NCBI RefSeq assembly: GCF_044386045.1
Contig: NZ_JBISCD010000040.1
Coordinates: 2,054,148 to 2,118,147 of the forward strand
Reading direction: 5' to 3'
Length of the DNA stretch: 64,000 nt
From: Thalassobellus sediminis
GTDB taxonomy: Bacteria > Bacteroidota > Bacteroidia > Flavobacteriales > Flavobacteriaceae
In this document: positions 60,290 through 64,000 of the stretch, in pieces
How positions within the stretch are numbered: position 1 is the first letter of the stretch
Layout of the letters: each line of letters starts with the position of its first letter
Program-made: the position numbers and the translations under genes
The notes under the pieces: model-generated
Told to the model about the DNA's origin: nothing
What the model saw: the letters and a program-made list of their open reading frames with translations, nothing else
Database searches by the model: none

Positions 60290-61411
60290 TTAAAAAGGTA
60301 AATCATCGTGAGCATTTGGGTCGTACCTGTCAACGTTATCAAGTCTTTGCCATAAATTATTTAATATTATTTTTTGTCGTTCCTTTGATGCTGAATTCAA
60401 AAATTTAGAAAAATCATACAAAATATCAACCTTTACTTCTCTTTTTTTGTAATATCTATAATTCCCTTTCACAAAGCATTGCGCCAATAAGTTTTGATTC
60501 TGTAAATTCTCCTCAAGTATAGAATTTTTATGAACTTCTTGCAGTTCTTTTACTATCTGCGGTATGTCAGATATATATTCAGAGTCGTAATCTATTTTTG
60601 AAAATATACTTTGAAGCCCATCAGCAAAGTTTTGATAAATTTTCTTTTCGTCATCAGTAAAAAGAACTTCTGGTGTTGATTCCGAAATAATTTTTCTATT
60701 TAAATCAAAGAATGAAGAAATACGATTATTGTAATCGATATCTACCATACTTTTTAATAATTCCTTGTACGCAAAATTTTGAAAATTATTTTCTTTTACA
60801 ATTTCTTCGAATAATTTGCCTATAAAGTATAATTCAGTTCTGAAATCGTAAATTTTTTCTTCAAAATCATTGGGTGGATTATAGCGCCAGTTCAGAGAAA
60901 TACTTTTGTCAAAGTCCGATTCAAAATCAATTTTTTTACTAAATCCAAAGTCAATTATTTTTACGATTCCTTTGTTTGATACAAGAATGTTATCTGGACG
61001 AATATCTCGATGCAGAATTTTGGTAGATTCTAAATGAACAAAAGCATCAATCGTTTGTAAAAAAATGTCATTTAATTTGTCAGGATTGTTTTTTAAATAA
61101 GAAGCGATGTTATCTCCCTTTACAAATTCCATTAAAATATAGCCTGTATGTTCTTCGGGATATAAGTAGTAATTAAAAACCCTAACAATATTTTGATGAT
61201 AGAGTAAATGAAGTAGTTTTATTTCATCTTTAAAATTATTAAAGAACAATTTCTTATGTTCTTCATAGAAAGGCGAATATTTTTTGCAAACAAAGCGTTC
61301 ATTAATAATTTCGTCTTCGAGCAGGACTGTTCTTCCAGTTCCACCTTGACCAATTTCTTCAATGAATTTATAATCCTTTGTTCTTAAAAATTGAATTAAT
61401 TCTCCTTTCAT
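60290..61411 (-). CDS. Cassette 11: serine/threonine protein kinase
   Basis: 373 residues with a complete Hanks-type kinase domain at about 14-235: glycine loop IGQGGTGRTVL (20-30), Lys in FVCKKY (43-44), Glu 63, HRDIRPDN (135-142) and DFGFS (154-158). HRDIRPDN has Ile/Arg where Leu/Lys (HRDLKPxN) is usual. No membrane helix and no PASTA domain; the last ~130 residues are helical and basic-acidic mixed, ending in NAHDDLPF. It is a cytosolic eukaryote-like kinase on a mobile cassette. Kinases of this style occur in phage defence and toxin systems, but no partner gene is here. Core GTTAGGTGCA at both ends. Confidence 0.88.
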   Translation of the reverse strand: MKGELIQFLRTKDYKFIEEIGQGGTGRTVLLEDEIINERFVCKKYSPFYEEHKKLFFNNFKDEIKLLHLLYHQNIVRVFNYYLYPEEHTGYILMEFVKGDNIASYLKNNPDKLNDIFLQTIDAFVHLESTKILHRDIRPDNILVSNKGIVKIIDFGFSKKIDFESDFDKSISLNWRYNPPNDFEEKIYDFRTELYFIGKLFEEIVKENNFQNFAYKELLKSMVDIDYNNRISSFFDLNRKIISESTPEVLFTDDEKKIYQNFADGLQSIFSKIDYDSEYISDIPQIVKELQEVHKNSILEENLQNQNLLAQCFVKGNYRYYKKREVKVDILYDFSKFLNSASKERQKIILNNLWQRLDNVDRYDPNAHDDLPF

Positions 61412-61437
61412 TCAGGTTGTTTGTTCTAATTGCACCT

Positions 61438-61562
61438 AACTTTTATGTATATGAAATGTTGCGTGTTTGTGTGCGAGGATTTTCCGAAGGAAAATCAGAA
61501 GCTAACAAATGAGCAACTAACTTTGGTTTAGCTAAAATTAGCAATTTTTTATATACTTTGTT
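61438..61562 (-). repeat. Cassette repeat R12
   Basis: 125 bp, nearly identical to R5. Left core GTTAGGTGCA (cassette 11), right core GTTGTACAAC (cassette 12). Confidence 0.9.
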
Positions 61563-61572
61563 GTACAACGTT

Positions 61573-62001
61573 TTAATTTCTTTTCTTTTCTTTCATTTTC
61601 ATTAATGATTTAATTCTATTAGTTAGCGCATTGTTAATGTAAAATTCGTTTTCATTATTTGTTTTATAATTCCGATGAATAATTGTTCCAGAATATTCAG
61701 TAAATATTATATCCAAATAAGGTTGATTTTTACAATCTTTTGTTGAATAGAAAATTTCCAAATATCCATTATTTAAATTTACACTAGCAGTTGTAGATTT
61801 TTGATTGTTCAGATTATTCACAAGGGAATCAATAGTTTGAATCTTTTCTTTGTCGGTGAGAATTAATTTAGTTTTTCCGCCGTAAAAATTTGAAGCTTTA
61901 TTTATCACAATAATTTCAGATATTGGATACTGACAATTATTTTCTTTACAAGAAATAATTGTCAAAAAAATTAAAAATATTGTAAATGCTTTTTTTTTCA
62001 A
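61573..62001 (-). CDS. Cassette 12: lipoprotein with TTG start
   Basis: 142 residues if translation begins at the TTG at 61999-62001, giving MKKKAFTIFLIFLTIISC, a typical lipoprotein signal with Cys 18. An ATG exists only further upstream inside the repeat and would spoil the signal peptide. The mature part has QYPISEIIVINKASNFYGGKTKLIL and YLEIFYSTKDCKNQPYLDIIF, no known domain. It ends in MKMKEKKRN. It is a further cassette gene without ATG. Core GTTGTACAAC at both ends. Confidence 0.65.
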   Translation of the reverse strand: MKKKAFTIFLIFLTIISCKENNCQYPISEIIVINKASNFYGGKTKLILTDKEKIQTIDSLVNNLNNQKSTTASVNLNNGYLEIFYSTKDCKNQPYLDIIFTEYSGTIIHRNYKTNNENEFYINNALTNRIKSLMKMKEKKRN

Positions 62002-62024
62002 TTGTAGTTGGTCAAATGTTGTAC

Positions 62025-62149
62025 AACGGTTACGTATAATATTAGTGGCGCGTTTAAGCACTAATTTAATAAATAGAAACTTGCCAGCGGAAAATTCCGA
62101 AGGAATTTTCCAAGTAAGCTAAAACTAGCCATTAATTTTATGCTTTGTT
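62025..62149 (-). repeat. Cassette repeat R13
   Basis: 125 bp, same subfamily as R4 and R11. Left core GTTGTACAAC (cassette 12), right core GTTGTAAGTAGTGC (cassette 13). Confidence 0.9.
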
Positions 62150-62168
62150 GTAAGTAGTGCTTTTTTGC

Positions 62169-62963
62169 TTACTTGCTCAATTTTAGTATTCGGAATGCTC
62201 CTTGAATTACCAATGCAAAAACGATTATTCCGATAATCAAATCAGGTCTACTCGAACTCAACCAATTTACCAAAATTCCAGCAATTATTACTCCCAAATT
62301 GATAATTACGTCATTGGAAGTGAAAATCATACTTGCTTTCATATGTGCTTCTTCTTTACTCTTTGACTTTTGCAAAATGTAAAGACAAATTCCGTTTGCG
62401 ATAAGTGCAAAAATCGAAACGGTAATCATTGTCGAAAAATCAGGAAGTTTCTCGTCTCCGAAGAATCTTCTTAAAACTTCTACAAATCCAATAATCGCAA
62501 GCGTTATTTGAAAATATCCAGCAAGTTTGGCAATCCGTTTTTTCTTTATTACTGTTCCGCCAACCGCAAACAAGCTAATTCCGTAAACAAAACTGTCTGC
62601 AAGCATATCTAAACTGTCTGCAACAAGTCCCATTGATTTTGAGATAATTCCTGTTGTCATTTCGATTATGAAAAATGCGAAATTTATTGCAAGTACAGAC
62701 CAAAGTAGCTTTTTCTGATTTTCACTTTCTTTAAATTCCGTTTGGTCAGTTTGTTCCGTTGAGATTTTCTTTCCGCCTAAATTCAGTTCGATAACTGAAT
62801 TTTCTATTTGGTCAATTTCTCCGCTGTGAAAAACTGTCAATTTTCGATTCGGAATGTCAAAGTCCAAATTGGCAATACTTGAAATTCCGTCCAATTTCAT
62901 TCGGATTAAATTTTCCTCCGATGGACAGTCCATTTTGGTAATTTCAAATATTGTTTTGTTCAT
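62169..62963 (-). CDS. Cassette 13: HMA-CDF fused cation transporter
   Basis: 264 residues. Residues about 1-70 form a heavy-metal-associated-like domain (TIFEITKMDCPSEENLIRMKLDGISSI; the usual C-x-x-C is reduced to one Cys). A cation-diffusion-facilitator membrane domain follows with six helices; helix 2 carries SMGLVADSLDMLADS (about 110-124), the metal-binding H/DxxxD pattern, and a later helix has MIFTSNDVIINLGV. The usual cytoplasmic C-terminal domain is absent. It probably exports divalent metal ions across the inner membrane. Core GTTGTAAGTA, as in cassette 7. Confidence 0.82.
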   Translation of the reverse strand: MNKTIFEITKMDCPSEENLIRMKLDGISSIANLDFDIPNRKLTVFHSGEIDQIENSVIELNLGGKKISTEQTDQTEFKESENQKKLLWSVLAINFAFFIIEMTTGIISKSMGLVADSLDMLADSFVYGISLFAVGGTVIKKKRIAKLAGYFQITLAIIGFVEVLRRFFGDEKLPDFSTMITVSIFALIANGICLYILQKSKSKEEAHMKASMIFTSNDVIINLGVIIAGILVNWLSSSRPDLIIGIIVFALVIQGAFRILKLSK

Positions 62964-62992
62964 TCAAATTCGTGGTTTTAGGCATTACTTAC

Positions 62993-63115
62993 AACGTTTA
63001 TGTATATGATTAGTGGCGTGTTTAAGCACCTAATTTAGCAAATAAACACCGAATAGAAAATCCGTGAGGATTTTCGTAAGTAAGCTAAAACTAGCCATTA
63101 ATTATATACTGTGTT
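62993..63115 (-). repeat. Cassette repeat R14
   Basis: 123 bp. Outer stem GTATATGATTAGTGGC against GTATATAATTAATGGC, two G.T wobbles. Left core GTTGTAAGTAATGC (cassette 13), right core GTTGTAGCCA (cassette 14). The stop of the cassette 14 gene lies within it (63098). Confidence 0.88.
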
Positions 63116-63844
63116 GTAGCCAGTTTTTTCTTTTTTATTCTTTCCCCAAGCAATAACTTTTACTCCTTTTGAGTATTGAATTTTGTCAGGTTCGTTTTTT
63201 ATCAGTTTGTCAAATCTCGGATAATTAATTTCTAAATTCTTTAAGTCAATTTTATTAATTGGCCATTCTAAATGGTGAATTTCAAATTCGTTAATAGAGG
63301 TTTCTGTGTCTTGAAAAAGAGCGTATCTTTCGGTTAACCACTTTTCCAATTCCGTTTTCTCCTTAATTGCTTTTCCAATCTCAAACTGAATATTTAATTT
63401 GTCATTAAATTCCGAGTTATTAGATTCGTATTGGTTTTCAGTCCGTTTGATTTTTGAAAATCTATACGGAAGTTCAGACATTCCTTTCGCAACTTTACAA
63501 GACAAACTTTTTCCGCCTTCAATGCTCAAAAAATACACTCCAGTTTTGTTATTCGATTTTATATAAGTTCGGATATTAATTTCATCAAAATCCGAAATCG
63601 GTTGGAACGCAGGCAGGTTTTTCGGTCTTATCTTTTCCATAGTAAAAGCAACAACCGAAATCCAAGGTTTTCCATCAAAAAGGTCAATTTCAAGTTCCTT
63701 TGGGACAAACTTTTTCAATTCGGATAATTCCACTTGCCAATGAAGAAATATTGCATTATTCCACTCTTGATAAAATTTCCATTTTTCATTCGGCAATTTC
63801 CAAGGTCGGTGTTCAGTTGTGTTTAATATCTCTCGGATTGTCAT
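63098..63844 (-). CDS. Cassette 14: DUF2071 / YqjF-family protein
   Basis: 248 residues from the ATG at 63842-63844; an upstream ATG at 63931 lies inside the repeat. It matches DUF2071 (YqjF-like): AIFLHWQVELSELKKFVPKELEIDLFDGKPWISVVAFTM, then NIRTYIKSNNKTGVYFLSIEGGKSLSCKVAKGMSELPYR, then HLEWPINKIDLKNLEINYP at the end. The function is unknown; the fold resembles acetoacetate-decarboxylase-like barrels. The last codons run into repeat R14, so the C-terminus is supplied by the repeat itself. Core GTTGTAGCCA at both ends. Confidence 0.85.
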   Translation of the reverse strand: MTIREILNTTEHRPWKLPNEKWKFYQEWNNAIFLHWQVELSELKKFVPKELEIDLFDGKPWISVVAFTMEKIRPKNLPAFQPISDFDEINIRTYIKSNNKTGVYFLSIEGGKSLSCKVAKGMSELPYRFSKIKRTENQYESNNSEFNDKLNIQFEIGKAIKEKTELEKWLTERYALFQDTETSINEFEIHHLEWPINKIDLKNLEINYPRFDKLIKNEPDKIQYSKGVKVIAWGKNKKEKTGYNTVYN

Positions 63845-63862
63845 TTTTCTCAAATTGGCTAC

Positions 63863-63989
63863 AACGGTTGTGTATAAGAATAGTGCGGTTTTGTGTCCGA
63901 GGATTTTCCGCAGGAAAATCAGAGAGACCAAATACGCGCTAACTTTTTGATTTAGGAATAAATTTAAGCATTATTTCTTATACTTTGTT
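63863..63989 (-). repeat. Cassette repeat R15
   Basis: 127 bp, same subfamily as R3. Left core GTTGTAGCCA (cassette 14), right core GTTGGCAGTAG, which belongs to a cassette beyond the window edge. Confidence 0.9.
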
Positions 63990-64000
63990 GGCAGTAGTTT

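Larger units (their letters stand above)
46201..64000 (-). mobile_element. Integron-like gene-cassette array (continues past the window)
   Basis: Fourteen consecutive minus-strand cassettes, each made of gene plus its own downstream inverted repeat, with 14 full repeats and one half-repeat. Cassette limits in plus coordinates (left AAC to left AAC): 46201, 46834, 50474, 51089, 51740, 52588, 57470, 58117, 58686, 59342, 60156, 61440, 62027, 62995, 63865. In every cassette the first 9-14 bases at the gene's 5' side (minus strand GTT...) recur at the outer edge of its own repeat, for example GTTGTGCCTA, GTTACAAAAC, GTTAGGTGCA, GTTGTACAAC, GTTGTAGCCA. Different cassettes have different cores. This is the expected footprint of site-specific cassette insertion as in integrons. 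No integrase gene is in the window. Confidence 0.85.

Noticed and set aside
63845..63931. N-terminal extension of the DUF2071 protein through repeat R15
   Set aside because: The same kind of repeat translation (it resembles the extension at 58100-58192); the family match begins after the ATG at 63844.
46832..63989. Repeats as RNA structures or terminators of cassette mRNAs
   Set aside because: Cassette genes are transcribed from the minus strand, on which the stem differences are C.A mismatches; the wobble-compatible strand is the non-transcribed one, and no T-tract follows.
46201..64000. Repeats as a MITE or transposon family with target-site duplications
   Set aside because: The bases flanking a given repeat on its two sides differ, while the two ends of each cassette match. 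That pattern fits cassette recombination and not transposition of the repeat itself.
46201..64000. CRISPR array
   Set aside because: Repeats are over 100 bp, spaced by whole genes, and form long hairpins; no short direct repeats with uniform spacers exist.
1..64000. tRNA, rRNA or known riboswitch
   Set aside because: No cloverleaf-like or conserved RNA sequence was recognised on reading the window; a covariance search was not possible.

Overview
The window looks like a chromosome segment of a marine-type Flavobacteriaceae bacterium (Bacteroidota). It is AT-rich, has the Bacteroidota promoter pattern TTG-N19-21-TAnnTTTG in front of several genes, proteins with type IX secretion (T9SS) sorting domains, a BatA-type membrane protein, and housekeeping proteins typical of this family. 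No rRNA, tRNA or CRISPR array was seen.

Region 1-2.7 kb reads as a small regulon that looks richer in G+C than its surroundings. It holds an ECF41-type sigma factor, an AzoR-type flavoenzyme, a cupin and a partial FAD oxidoreductase. The same bipartite motif, TGTCACG-N16-TGTCAT, precedes both the sigma gene and azoR. Region 2.7-46.1 kb is ordinary core genome. It includes a four-gene operon with an apparently inactive dihydroorotase homologue; a glycosyltransferase; an M61 peptidase; a bestrophin; LolD; FolE; and a TonB receptor operon with a His-rich small protein. It continues with serC/serA beside an acyl-CoA reductase and a ferredoxin, then thiN, ychF, parE/parC, argE-like and pepT peptidases, pyrD, two T9SS cargo proteins, an HMG-CoA lyase, a porin with two palindromic operators, an FMN-binding protein and guaB.

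From about 46.2 kb to the right edge (64 kb) the window is an integron-like gene-cassette array. All real genes lie on the minus strand and are separated by 99-189 bp imperfect inverted repeats, 14 complete and one truncated. Each cassette is one gene, except one that carries a four-gene restriction-modification operon, followed by its own repeat. The first 9-14 bases of each cassette (GTT plus a cassette-specific sequence) recur at the outer edge of that cassette's own repeat, as in integron cassettes, where the attC site is completed on circularisation. The outer stems of the repeats pair with G.T wobbles on the plus (non-coding) strand. On the other strand these are C.A mismatches, so the plus strand is the one expected to fold, as in attC bottom-strand recombination. 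Core sequences only keep GTTR and do not fit the classical GTTRRRY, and outer spacers are 5-6 nt against 3 nt, so this may be a divergent, poorly described integron type. No recombinase gene is in the window; it would be expected beyond 64 kb.

Array cargo: lipoproteins and unknown proteins, a 1159-residue T9SS type B surface protein, a PLDc_N membrane peptide, a cytochrome-oxidase-like membrane protein, a serine/threonine kinase, an HMA-CDF cation transporter, a DUF2071 protein, and an RM system (controller, methyltransferase, nuclease-methylase fusion, RAMA protein).
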